From RGIG3178 sp964533965 (GTDB lineage Bacteria > Bacillota > Clostridia > Christensenellales > QAND01): a stretch of DNA of 64,000 nucleotides. The stretch lies in NCBI GenBank assembly GCA_964533965.1, contig CAZHNN010000001.1, positions 123,921-187,920 on the forward strand, read 5' to 3'. Positions 33,818-42,583 of this stretch are shown here, piece by piece. Position numbers and translations under genes: made by a program. Below the pieces are notes generated by a model that saw only the letters and a program-made list of their open reading frames with translations, did no database searches and was not told where the DNA came from. Position 1 is the first letter of the stretch; each line of letters opens with the position of its first letter.

Positions 33818-35842
33818 TTAATACTTACCAAAATCGGCGTCGTTGAACGAGATGAGCGGTTCGGTCGATGCCCGTTTCGATCTCTTCACTTCAACCTCGT
33901 TCCCGGGCGTATGTTGTTTTGCGCGATTGTCCAGACCCGAGAGCTTGAATTGGCTTACCATGCTCATCAACAGTTCCGCCTGGCTTGAAAGTTCCTCGCT
34001 GGCAGCTGCCGCTTCTTCCGCGGTTGCGGAGTTGGTCTGTACCACCTGCGAGAGCTGGTCGATGCCGTTGTTGATCTGCGCGATGCCGGTTGCCTGCTCA
34101 TTGGAGGCGATGGCAATGTCGCCTACAAGCATCGCGGCCTTGTCCACGCCGTTTACGATGTTTTCCAGCGCTTTTGCCGTCTGATCGGCGATCTTTGTGC
34201 CCGCTTCGACCTTCTTGATGGAGCCTTCGATCAGCGCCGTGGTATCCTTGGCGGCATTGGCGCTCTTGGCAGCAAGATTTCGCACCTCTTCGGCAACCAC
34301 CGCAAAGCCCTTGCCATGGATGCCGGCCCTGGCTGCTTCAACAGCCGCATTCAGAGCAAGAATGTTCGTCTGGAATGCGATGTCGTCGATGACCTTGATG
34401 ATCTTAGAGATGCTCTCGGACGAATCATTGATCTCTTCCATCGCACGCTGCAGCGCCTTCATCTGCTTGTTGCCTTCTACGGCATCGAGGCGGGCGTTGC
34501 CGGCAAGCTCGCTGGCATTGTTGGCGTTTAGCGCGTTCTGTTTGGTTTGGGAAGCGATCTCGGAAACGGTGACGGAGAGTTCCTCTATGGAACTGGCCTG
34601 CTCGGTGGCGCCCTGCGAAATGGTCTGGCTGCCCTCGGACACCTGGCGGGTTCCTGCGGAAACCTGCATGGACGCGTTATCGATTTCGGAGAGCGTTGCG
34701 TTGAATGCGGTGGCGATGTCGTTGATGGAGCGCTTCAATTCCACGAAGTCGCCAAGGTATTGCGAGGTGATCTCGACCGTCAGGTTACCCGTGGACATCT
34801 CGGAGAGCGTCTGGGAGATCTCGGTTATATACCCTTTGATCGTCTGCACGGCGCCGGTGAGGTTGTTGGCGATCTCGTTGAACAGTTGGTATTGCTCCTG
34901 CGTGTCATAATCCGCTTCGTCTACGAGAATGTCGCAGCTGAGGTTACCGCGCGAGAGGCACTGCAGGCTGAACAGCAGTTTCTGTACCTCGCCGGATTGG
35001 TATTCTGCTTGCTTCTCCGATACGGCGCGTGACCGTTCGATGGTCTTGAACGCAAGGCGGACGTCCTTGTTGATGGTAGCTGCGAGCTCTCCGGCCTCAT
35101 CGTTGTATTTGACGTTGAGCGGAACATTCAAATCGCCTTCCGCCATTGCCTTGGCAACCTTGGCTGTTTCCTTTATGGGTTTGCTGATCATGCGGGACAA
35201 CAGGATGCCGATTGCAACGGAGATTAATAGAACAACGAACGTGGTGATGAGCGTAATGGTTACAACGCCGTCGGCTTGTTTCGCATTGCTGCTCGACATG
35301 GCCTGTGCGTCGGAAAGTTGGTCGGTAAACAGATTGTCAATGGCGGTCATTTCCGCTTTTGCCGCAACGCTCGCCGCGCTGGTATCGGAGATCATTGCGA
35401 TGGCTTGCTGCCTTTGCCCTGCTTTGATTGCTTCGATTATCTTGTCGACCTCGGGTATATATTGCGCTCTGGCACTTTTGAATTCACTTAATAGCCGCAG
35501 GGTCGTGGTATCATTTGAAACAAGTTCCGATTCAAATTCACTTGAAAGCTTTGTTATATCAGCGCGAAGATCTGTGATTTTTTGAATTTGCACGTTAACT
35601 TGCGCCGCATCGGTCTCCAGAAGCGCCTGGCATATGGCTACGCGCATTGTTTGAAAATCGTCTGAAATTTTCGCGAGCGTAGTTGTCGGCACAAGCCTGT
35701 TGCTGTACATAATCATATCGGATTTTGCCAGTGATTTGATGTTGAACAGCGCAAAAACACTTGCAGCAGTCGACAAAAAAGCGACTAGTGCAAACGCAGC
35801 AATCAGTTTGGGTGCAATCTTCATATTCGTGAACCATTTCAT
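33818..35842 (-). CDS. Methyl-accepting chemotaxis protein with 4-helix-bundle sensor (copy 2)
   Basis: This 674-aa receptor has the same design as the one at 19967: MKWFTNMKIAPKL start, TM1 about 10-32, 4HB-like sensor, TM2 about 193-215, HAMP, HAMP-like repeats (MSTGNLTVEI) and the intact signalling tip. It ends ISFNDADFGKY, sharing the ISFND-x-x-FGKY tail. The signalling half is almost the same as in copy 1, and the sensor part diverges. It lies 11 nt after cheW copy 2, at the end of the cheC-led gene series. Confidence 0.95.
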   Translation of the reverse strand: MKWFTNMKIAPKLIAAFALVAFLSTAASVFALFNIKSLAKSDMIMYSNRLVPTTTLAKISDDFQTMRVAICQALLETDAAQVNVQIQKITDLRADITKLSSEFESELVSNDTTTLRLLSEFKSARAQYIPEVDKIIEAIKAGQRQQAIAMISDTSAASVAAKAEMTAIDNLFTDQLSDAQAMSSSNAKQADGVVTITLITTFVVLLISVAIGILLSRMISKPIKETAKVAKAMAEGDLNVPLNVKYNDEAGELAATINKDVRLAFKTIERSRAVSEKQAEYQSGEVQKLLFSLQCLSRGNLSCDILVDEADYDTQEQYQLFNEIANNLTGAVQTIKGYITEISQTLSEMSTGNLTVEITSQYLGDFVELKRSINDIATAFNATLSEIDNASMQVSAGTRQVSEGSQTISQGATEQASSIEELSVTVSEIASQTKQNALNANNASELAGNARLDAVEGNKQMKALQRAMEEINDSSESISKIIKVIDDIAFQTNILALNAAVEAARAGIHGKGFAVVAEEVRNLAAKSANAAKDTTALIEGSIKKVEAGTKIADQTAKALENIVNGVDKAAMLVGDIAIASNEQATGIAQINNGIDQLSQVVQTNSATAEEAAAASEELSSQAELLMSMVSQFKLSGLDNRAKQHTPGNEVEVKRSKRASTEPLISFNDADFGKY

Positions 35843-35853
35843 TTGTTTTCCCC

Positions 35854-36348
35854 CTAATTGATGTTGGTCAATATCTGGACTTCATCATCCATAAACAGCC
35901 TTTTACAATCCAGCAGGAGCGAAATCCTGTCGGACAGCTTGCCGATGCCCTGCATGTATTTGTTGTAGGCGCCGGAGTGAATCGGCGGCGGCGGAACGAT
36001 GTTCTCGTCATCAATGCCCACCACCTCGGCAACATTGTCCACGATAAGGCCCGTGCACAACGCATCGGTATCGATGACGATGATACATGTCCTGTCCGTG
36101 TATTCGATCGGTTCCTTTTTGAATTTCAGGCGTATGTCGATGACCGGAATGATCTTCCCGCGAAGATTGATAACGCCTTTGAAATAATCGGGAACCTCCG
36201 GCAATGTCACGATTGGCTGCATGCCTATGATCTCGGTAACATAGCGTATCTCTATTCCGAACGTTTCTTCTCCCAGTGCAAACAAGAGATATCTTCCGTG
36301 TTGTGTGTCTTCGACTTGTTCAGTCAGATTCATCTGAAATTCTGGCAT
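35854..36348 (-). CDS. cheW: Chemotaxis adaptor CheW (copy 2)
   Basis: This 164-aa CheW closely resembles copy 1 (LLFALGEETFGIEIRYVTEI, GVINLRGKIIPVID, GLIVDNVAEV, PPPPIHSGAYNKYMQGIG). The ATG at 36348 follows GGGGGA. A 158-nt gap separates it from the HD-GYP gene. That gap contains GTCGATAT (minus, 36464-36457), a possible sigma-D -10 element without a good -35. Confidence 0.95.
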   Translation of the reverse strand: MPEFQMNLTEQVEDTQHGRYLLFALGEETFGIEIRYVTEIIGMQPIVTLPEVPDYFKGVINLRGKIIPVIDIRLKFKKEPIEYTDRTCIIVIDTDALCTGLIVDNVAEVVGIDDENIVPPPPIHSGAYNKYMQGIGKLSDRISLLLDCKRLFMDDEVQILTNIN

Positions 36349-36506
36349 ACTGATCCCCCTAAACCAATTGTCATACCTTTTTATTCGTTATACTTAACAG
36401 GTACATTAGCTTTCTCATAAAAACACCAAAGAAAAACATTTATATGATTGCTCAATATATCGACTACAAGCTTTAAGACAATCGAATCAAGCCATGAACA
36501 GGATAT

Positions 36507-37577
36507 CTATATGTTGACGACTTCCTGTATCGTGATGTTCAGACTGGTGATATCGTGCGCCAAGTCGATGTATTCGTCGGTCAGCTTATGATTTTGCAGC
36601 AGCCTGACGACGGGTCGCAGGCTCGACGATTCATGATTGTTGATCACAATGGCAATGTCGTTGGTGCTAAGCCGCACGCAGGTGCCCACAGGATACGGCA
36701 TGACCTTGCGCGTGAAGGCGGTGACGATTTTCGGTTCGAACAGGATGTTGTTTTGTCCCATGATGTATTCGAACGCCTCGGAAGGGGAAAGGGCAGGGCG
36801 GTACGGGCGATCGGAAGTAAGGGCGTCATACACGTCCGCGACACAGGCGATCCTGCCCAGAAGCGGTATATCTTCTCCCTTTAAGCCAAAGGGATATCCG
36901 GAACCGTCGAAGAGCTCATGATGAGATAATACGACCTGTTTTGCTTTGTTGCTTCCAATCTTCTCACTTATGTAATCGTATCCCAGCGTGCTGTGGAGCT
37001 TGACGGCGGCAAACTCCTCGCAGGTCAATGCGGACGACTTGTTGATGATGTCCTTGTCGATGAACACCTTGCCGATGTCATGCACGATGGCTCCCATTGC
37101 CAATTCCTGAAGCTCGGACCGGCTCAATTCCAGAGCGGTGCCGATGACAACGGAAAGTACAGTCACATTCAAGCTGTGGCTGAAGGTATAGTCATCATAG
37201 GTACGCAGATCGACCATGCTGACGACTACATGGCGGTGGTTCATGATCTCATCCACCAAGTCAGCGATGCTGGAATCCAACCCGTTGAACTGGGAATTTA
37301 CCTTCTTGTTCCATTTGTTTTCGGCAGAGATGTACAAATGGCGCAGCTTGCTTGTAACTTCCGTCTTCAGCTGGGTGCTGATGATGTTGACAACCTGTAT
37401 ATCCTTGGAGATTTCATCGTCAATATAAACGCCCTGGTATCCGAGCGCACGCAAGCGATTGATCAACTGCTGCGTCAATTCGACACCCGAGCGCAGCAGT
37501 GCCCTATTGTCGCCTATGGCCAGGTCGGTTGCAAGCAATTGCCCCGGCCGTAAGCAGTTTGTTGGCACAAATCGCAT
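36507..37577 (-). CDS. HD-GYP domain protein, probable c-di-GMP phosphodiesterase
   Basis: This 356-aa protein has an N-terminal DUF3391-like segment (about 1-60) and an HD-GYP domain: HDIGK (166-170), HHELFDGSGYP (219-229, with GYP intact) and DVYDALTSDRPYR. The family hydrolyses c-di-GMP. It lacks a receiver domain, so it is not a simple response regulator. It lies directly after cheA in the same transcript, which links c-di-GMP turnover to chemotaxis, alongside the PilZ protein at 60382. The ATG lies after GGGAGGTG. Confidence 0.9.
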   Translation of the reverse strand: MRFVPTNCLRPGQLLATDLAIGDNRALLRSGVELTQQLINRLRALGYQGVYIDDEISKDIQVVNIISTQLKTEVTSKLRHLYISAENKWNKKVNSQFNGLDSSIADLVDEIMNHRHVVVSMVDLRTYDDYTFSHSLNVTVLSVVIGTALELSRSELQELAMGAIVHDIGKVFIDKDIINKSSALTCEEFAAVKLHSTLGYDYISEKIGSNKAKQVVLSHHELFDGSGYPFGLKGEDIPLLGRIACVADVYDALTSDRPYRPALSPSEAFEYIMGQNNILFEPKIVTAFTRKVMPYPVGTCVRLSTNDIAIVINNHESSSLRPVVRLLQNHKLTDEYIDLAHDITSLNITIQEVVNI

Positions 37578-37623
37578 GCCCCCACCTCCCTAATCGATCT
37601 TTATTGGGTCGATCGGCAGGATA

Positions 37624-39642
37624 TCAAGCGACAAGGCCGTTGACATCCAGTATCAGGCTTATATTGCCGTCGCCCAGGATCGTACATCCCGCGATTCCCT
37701 TGACCCATCCCATCGCGCGCGAGATGTAAAGCGGCATGGGTTTAATGACAGTCTGCTGCTCACCCAAAAGTTGGTCAACAAACAGGCAATAGGTTCTCTG
37801 GTCAGCCTCGATCACCATCAATATGCCATCCTCGAGTTCCGTAACAGGGGTTTCGACACGGAACAGGTCGTACAGGCGGTACACCGGATAGACCTCGTTT
37901 CGTATCATGATCATCTCGTTCCTGTCCGGATCCTTAAACACTTGCCCTTTTTGAGGCTTGAATGACTGTTTGATGTTCAATATCGGCAGCACATAATCGT
38001 AGTCTCCCACGGATACCAGCATGCCCGGTATGATGGCAAGCGTCAGCGGGATGCGGATTTGCACCGTGACGCCTTCGCCCGGCGTGCTGTCGATGGAAAG
38101 CGAACCGCCGATCTTTTCGACGTTCTTTAGAGCAACGTCAAGACCAACGCCCCTTCCGGAGTATTCGGTCACGGTGTCGTTGGTGGAGAAACCGGGCTTA
38201 TAGATAAGCCCATATGCTTCCTTGTCGGTGATCTCGGCTTCCGACTTCTTCAGCAGGCCCTTCTCGATGCCCTTGCGTATCAAAGCTGCCTTGTCCAGTC
38301 CCTTACCGTCGTCCTTGATGGTGATAAGCACATCGCCTCCGGTGTTCTTGGCGTCAAGCGATAAGGTGCCAACCGGATTTTTACCACTTTGGATGCGCTC
38401 TTCCTTCGATTCGATGCCGTGGTCCATGCTGTTGCGCACGATGTGCATCAGCGGGTCAACGAGCGTATCGATCACGTTCTTGTCGATCTCGGTATCCTCG
38501 CCGCTGATCAAAAAATTGACATCCTTGTCGATCTTCCGGCTCATGTCGCGCACGATGCGCTCCATACGATGGAACGTCGCTGAAATGGGAACCATGCGGA
38601 TGGACATCACGATATCCTGCAGTTCGTCGGTGAGCTTTCTGAGCTGGCGTGCCGCCTTTTCAAAGGACTCCAGGTGCAGTCCCGCTATCTCGGGGTTCTT
38701 GATAACCGTGCTCTCGGTGATGACGATTTCGCCCACAAGATCCATCAGGTTGTCCAGCTTTTCGAGCTTTACGCTCATGTAATTCTGGTTCTGCTTTTGT
38801 GCAGTATGGGTATCGGCAGCGCTTGCCGCCTGCTGGGTTTCCGCTTGCTTCTGTTCCGTTGTTTTGTAGAACAGCGGCAAGAGCTCCTGCTCCGGCAGTT
38901 GAAGCGCGTCAATTTCGATGGTTTGTATGAGGAGCGTCTCATGGATCTTCTTTTCCATGGCCTCCACGGTTTCGTCCGTATCGATGTACATGACAAACCC
39001 GTTTGCCACGATTTCATCCACGCTTTGATCGCCAAGGACGTCTTCGGGCAGCGTGGCAATCTTATGATATAGCCCCTCCAGGGATTTTAAGATCCCGAAG
39101 GCGCGGACATTTTCCATTTTGCTTTCTTTTTGAAAGAACACCCTAGCTTTGATGACCTGGCCGTATATCACGTGTTCACCGGATTCACTGTTCACACAGT
39201 CTTTGCCTGCGGTTTCAACGATATCGGGTTGAACGGCTTCCCCGTTTTTAAGCGCATAGTAATAGGCCTCGATCTTGCCGATCAGCGCTTCCGCTTTCTT
39301 TTCCGGCTGTTTTCCGCCCTGAAGTCCCTCGATCTCACCTCTTAGAAAATCCCCGGCGGAAAATACGAGATCACAGATCCGCTTATGGTCGGTTTTTTGA
39401 CCGCGGTTTTCCCGAAGGTAGGCAAACAGATCCTCCATGCTGTGAGAAAGTCTGGTCAGCTCTTCATAGCCCATCATTCCGGAGGAGCCCTTGATGGTAT
39501 GCAGGATTCGGAATATGGCATCGATCTGATCGGGCGAAAAACTTCCGCTCTTCTCGCCTGTGATCAAAAGACCATCCAGTTGATCCAAGAGCTGCATGTT
39601 CTCATACACGTATACATCCAAAAGCGATTCATTCATCGACAT
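37624..39642 (-). CDS. cheA: Chemotaxis histidine kinase CheA
   Basis: This 672-aa protein contains an HPt domain with His48 (LHTIKGSSGMMG), a CheY/CheC-binding middle region, a dimerisation domain (about 290-350), and an HATPase with the N box (MHIVRNSMDHGIES), DDGKGLD, and YSGRGVGLDVA. A C-terminal CheW-like regulatory domain ends the protein. All kinase motifs are intact. It phosphorylates CheY and CheB. The ATG at 39642 has a moderate ribosome site (AGGAT); an ATG two codons later is possible. Confidence 0.95.
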   Translation of the reverse strand: MSMNESLLDVYVYENMQLLDQLDGLLITGEKSGSFSPDQIDAIFRILHTIKGSSGMMGYEELTRLSHSMEDLFAYLRENRGQKTDHKRICDLVFSAGDFLRGEIEGLQGGKQPEKKAEALIGKIEAYYYALKNGEAVQPDIVETAGKDCVNSESGEHVIYGQVIKARVFFQKESKMENVRAFGILKSLEGLYHKIATLPEDVLGDQSVDEIVANGFVMYIDTDETVEAMEKKIHETLLIQTIEIDALQLPEQELLPLFYKTTEQKQAETQQAASAADTHTAQKQNQNYMSVKLEKLDNLMDLVGEIVITESTVIKNPEIAGLHLESFEKAARQLRKLTDELQDIVMSIRMVPISATFHRMERIVRDMSRKIDKDVNFLISGEDTEIDKNVIDTLVDPLMHIVRNSMDHGIESKEERIQSGKNPVGTLSLDAKNTGGDVLITIKDDGKGLDKAALIRKGIEKGLLKKSEAEITDKEAYGLIYKPGFSTNDTVTEYSGRGVGLDVALKNVEKIGGSLSIDSTPGEGVTVQIRIPLTLAIIPGMLVSVGDYDYVLPILNIKQSFKPQKGQVFKDPDRNEMIMIRNEVYPVYRLYDLFRVETPVTELEDGILMVIEADQRTYCLFVDQLLGEQQTVIKPMPLYISRAMGWVKGIAGCTILGDGNISLILDVNGLVA

Positions 39643-39689
39643 AATGGCATCCTATCCTTTATCGTTTGTTGCCGCTAACGGGGAGACCC

Positions 39690-40046
39690 TTACGGTATGT
39701 TGTTGAAAGCGGAAAGGATGACATCCTCCTTAAAGGGCTTGACGATAAAGCCTTTGGCGCCCGAGAGGATGGCTTCGCGAACCATGCTTTCCTGTCCCAT
39801 CGCGGAGACCATGATCACATTCGCCTTGGGGTTGAAGGCCAGGATTTGTTTGATACTGGCCAAACCGTCCATTTCCGGCATCGTGATGTCCATGGTGACG
39901 ATATCCGGCATTGTCTCCTTGTATTTTGTGATGGCGACAGCACCGTTTTCCGCTTCGCCGCATACTTCATATCCGTTCTTGGTCAGGATATTTTTAATGG
40001 ATATCCTCATGAACGCTGCGTCGTCTACGATCATAACCCGTTTCAT
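39690..40046 (-). CDS. cheY: Chemotaxis response regulator CheY
   Basis: This 118-aa single-domain receiver has Asp8/Asp9, phospho-acceptor Asp53 (VTMDITMP), Ser81 and Lys103 (VKPFK). The ATG at 40046 is chosen because AGGAGG lies 8 nt before it; an in-frame start 9 codons upstream has none. Phospho-CheY binds the flagellar switch, and CheC can dephosphorylate it. Confidence 0.95.
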   Translation of the reverse strand: MKRVMIVDDAAFMRISIKNILTKNGYEVCGEAENGAVAITKYKETMPDIVTMDITMPEMDGLASIKQILAFNPKANVIMVSAMGQESMVREAILSGAKGFIVKPFKEDVILSAFNNIP

Positions 40047-40089
40047 TTTTACGTCCTCCTCAATTTTGGTCATACATATATAGTTCGGT

Positions 40090-40569
40090 TCAAATCGTTC
40101 TTTCCGTACGGGGCCACGCCGTCCGGATCTTTAGTTCTCCCGTTGCGCAGGAGAATTCAATGGTTCTTCCCGTGTTGCCTCCGGTTTCCTCCGACTTGAG
40201 CGGTATATGGAGTTCGTGGAGCAGTCTGTGGCACATTTCCACGTTTCGTTCTCCGACCCGCAGCATGTCGTTTTGCGTGGAGGTTCCGAACATAGTTGCG
40301 CCGCCCGCCATTTTTGCATATAACCGGCTGCGGCTTGCACCTTGAGCCAACACGTCTTTTAAAAGGGCTTCCAGCCCCGTATCGGCGTATTTGAAGCGGT
40401 TTATCGCATCCCCTTTGGCTATGGGGAGCATGATGTGCACCATGCCGCCGATCTTTGCCATTGCATCATAGAGTACCAGACCTACGCAGGATCCAAGTCC
40501 CAGCGTGGTCAGCGTATCAGGGGATCTGGCAACCTTGCTGTCCGCGATCCCAATATAGATGTTCGCCAT
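40090..40569 (-). CDS. cheD: Chemoreceptor glutamine deamidase CheD
   Basis: This 159-aa protein has the catalytic Cys28 in TLGLGSCVG and His45 in GGMVHIMLP, the CheD pair. CheD deamidates receptor glutamines and forms a complex with CheC. It begins one base after the cheC stop; the ATG at 40569 follows GGGGG. Confidence 0.93.
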   Translation of the reverse strand: MANIYIGIADSKVARSPDTLTTLGLGSCVGLVLYDAMAKIGGMVHIMLPIAKGDAINRFKYADTGLEALLKDVLAQGASRSRLYAKMAGGATMFGTSTQNDMLRVGERNVEMCHRLLHELHIPLKSEETGGNTGRTIEFSCATGELKIRTAWPRTERTI

Positions 40570-40570
40570 G

Positions 40571-41197
40571 TCATACCCCCATCTTTTGAACCAGCAGATC
40601 AAAGGACGGCACATCCGGGATCAAGAAGAAATGCCCGGACAACGTCGTTCCGTCACTGTCAAATTCGGTTTGCAGGAACAGAACGGTATCGCCGTAATCC
40701 CCATACATGGAAGCCGGGAGGTTCATTACGGCTGCGGCGTAGTCTGTGGTCATATAGGGTACGGAGCAATCGATCCGAAGACCCGTTAAGGAAGAAATTG
40801 CGGTGATATAAGCGCCTGAGAGAATGTTGCACACTTCCTGCAATGCTGACAATTGCATCTCGGTGAACAATTCATCCTGGTTCCCGCTATCTTCGATGCC
40901 CATTGCTGACAGCATGGTTTGCGCAAGCTTACGCGAGTCTTCCGCTTTTTGAATCAACAGGATACAGCCGCTGATTTCGCCGGAGAGTTCGATCAAAAGA
41001 GCCGTTACCAGCGCTTCCGGGCCTTCGACCGCATAGCAGATATCTTTGAAGGAGAAGAATTGCGCGCGGGGCACGCGGATTGCGATGGCCTGCCCCAAAA
41101 GGGAGGAAAGAGCCGTCACGGCATGGCTTCCGCCGATGTTTTGCAATTCCCGAAAGAAATCCAGTTGAATTTCGTTAAGTTCGTTTGGCCTAATCAT
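40571..41197 (-). CDS. cheC: CheY-P phosphatase CheC
   Basis: This 208-aa protein has two phosphatase motifs ExxN: Glu17-Asn20 (RELQNIGGSHA) and Glu121-Asn124 (LQEVCNILSGA), as in CheC. The ATG at 41197 follows AAGGAAGG; a longer in-frame reading from 41356 crosses the sigma-D promoter and is rejected. It is first in the chemotaxis operon. Pairing with cheD supports the receptor-adaptation loop known in Bacillus. Confidence 0.93.
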   Translation of the reverse strand: MIRPNELNEIQLDFFRELQNIGGSHAVTALSSLLGQAIAIRVPRAQFFSFKDICYAVEGPEALVTALLIELSGEISGCILLIQKAEDSRKLAQTMLSAMGIEDSGNQDELFTEMQLSALQEVCNILSGAYITAISSLTGLRIDCSVPYMTTDYAAAVMNLPASMYGDYGDTVLFLQTEFDSDGTTLSGHFFLIPDVPSFDLLVQKMGV

Positions 41198-41232
41198 TTC
41201 TGCCTTCCTTGTGTAAATTAGTTCAGAATAAT

Positions 41233-41259
41233 ATATCGTCAGTTCCGGCAACAGGTTTA
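41233..41259 (-). promoter_or_regulatory. Sigma-D (FliA) promoter of the cheC operon
   Basis: On the minus strand: TAAA (41259-41256), 15-bp spacer, GACGATAT (41240-41233), 36 nt before the cheC ATG. It matches seven of eight bases of the GCCGATAT consensus. Confidence 0.7.
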
Positions 41260-41377
41260 GCCCTTGTCGAAAAAAGGCTGACTCATTTGTTCCTTTCATC
41301 GGTATGCACAGCCCGGTTGACCGCGAGAAAAATGCCTGCAAATAAGTAAAAGCCATGCCCTTACCACAAAAGAAATA

Positions 41378-41405
41378 TAAAGGAGAACGCGTGATACGCC
41401 GATAT
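41378..41405 (+). promoter_or_regulatory. Sigma-D (FliA) promoter of the putative hydrolase gene
   Basis: TAAA (41378-41381), 16-bp spacer, GCCGATAT (41398-41405): a perfect -10. It is 16 nt before the ATG at 41422 and divergent from the cheC promoter. Confidence 0.8.
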
Positions 41406-41421
41406 ATAAAAGGAAAGCCAT

Positions 41422-42444
41422 ATGGGTATTTGTGTTGTGGAANNNNNNNNNNAGCAACTGTTTAAAAATCAGCTGATCAGCAGGCAATCGTCCGGATCGG
41501 ACAATTCGTTTGCCGAATTGCTGGCGACATCGCTTCTGAGCGGTTCCTCCAGCGGAACAGACGCCACAACCGGATCCAATCTTGCCACATCGCTTTTGGG
41601 CAGTGTGCTTGGAGAGAAGAGCGATGCAAACGAGGAAGGCGGTATATCGTCCTCTACCTTATTGATGCTCATGATGGGATTCGGGTCGAACATGTCGGGA
41701 AACAGTCTAGGTGCAATGATGAGCAGCCTGGCAAACGCCTACAAGGGCAATGCCTATTATTCGGCCACGGGCAGCTCGCTTATGAGCGGGATACTCTCCG
41801 CACAGGCGTACGGAACGAATAACACTTCGGGCGCGAGCCTATACAACAACACCTATGTATACAATCCCAAGGCGACAACGAGCATACCGGCCTCGGCTTC
41901 GGTCGCGGTCAATCCCGTGGTGACAAGCAACGTAAACAACCGCAGCGCGTCGCAGTACCGCCGGGTGATCGACCAGTTCGACGTGGAGAACAACGTGCGC
42001 TACTCGCCAAAGAACGGCGGAACATATTGCAATATCTTCCTCTGGGACGTCACGCGCGCAATGGGCGCCGAGATCCCTCATTATATAGATCCCGATACGA
42101 TGGAACCCAGGTATTATCCCGACGTCAAGGGCGCCACCGGCATGACGGCAAACAGGATCTACGACTGGCTTGGCCAAAAGGGAAGCGATTACGGCTGGCG
42201 TGAGGTAAGCGCACAAGAGGCGCAGATGCTGGCCAACCAGGGACATCCCGTGGTGACAGCCTACAAGAATCCGGGCGGGCACGGGCACGTGCAGGTGGTC
42301 TGTCCTTCCAAGGACGGCACATACAACTCCAAGAAAGGCGTCACCATCGCGCAGGCCGGAAGCCATCTGTACGATTACGCCTATATCACGGATGTGTTTG
42401 GAAGCAGAAGCCTTTCCAAGGTCAAGTACTATGCACACGCATGA
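41422..42444 (+). CDS. Sigma-D-controlled protein with Cys-His cell-wall-hydrolase-like domain
   Basis: The reading frame is about 340 codons, interrupted by a 10-N assembly join after codon 7, so the N terminus is uncertain. Residues about 20-175 are Ser/Ala/Gly/Asn-rich with low complexity. Residues about 180-320 form a compact domain: NGGTYCNIFLWDVTRAMG (Cys203), GWREVSAQEAQMLANQGHP and NPGGHGHVQVV (His287/His289), resembling the Cys...His order of NlpC/P60- or CHAP-like peptidoglycan amidases. No signal peptide is visible, but the N terminus is damaged. It sits upstream of fliD. A flagellum-associated wall hydrolase is the best guess. Confidence 0.65.
   Translation: MGICVVEXXXXQLFKNQLISRQSSGSDNSFAELLATSLLSGSSSGTDATTGSNLATSLLGSVLGEKSDANEEGGISSSTLLMLMMGFGSNMSGNSLGAMMSSLANAYKGNAYYSATGSSLMSGILSAQAYGTNNTSGASLYNNTYVYNPKATTSIPASASVAVNPVVTSNVNNRSASQYRRVIDQFDVENNVRYSPKNGGTYCNIFLWDVTRAMGAEIPHYIDPDTMEPRYYPDVKGATGMTANRIYDWLGQKGSDYGWREVSAQEAQMLANQGHPVVTAYKNPGGHGHVQVVCPSKDGTYNSKKGVTIAQAGSHLYDYAYITDVFGSRSLSKVKYYAHA
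41443..41452. other. 10-N assembly join
   Basis: Ten N interrupt the gene at 41422. Direct joining, or joining with a 1-base overlap, puts a stop in frame. The visible frame requires missing bases equal to 1 modulo 3, so real sequence is probably absent here. Confidence 0.9.
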
Positions 42445-42517
42445 TACATGTGGGGCAAACCCAATATGTTAACTCTTTGTAAACATGGGATTTTTTGGTT
42501 ATCCACCGGCGGAAAAA

Positions 42518-42525
42518 GCCGATGA
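42518..42525 (+). promoter_or_regulatory. Possible sigma-D -10 element before fliD
   Basis: GCCGATGA matches seven of eight bases of the FliA consensus, but the -35 (TTAT, 15 bp upstream) is poor. It is 58 nt before the fliD ATG. Confidence 0.3.
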
Positions 42526-42583
42526 ATAGAGAAAGAGCGTTGGGTTTGACCCGATGCGAAATTGAAAAAAGGAGGTATCCTGC

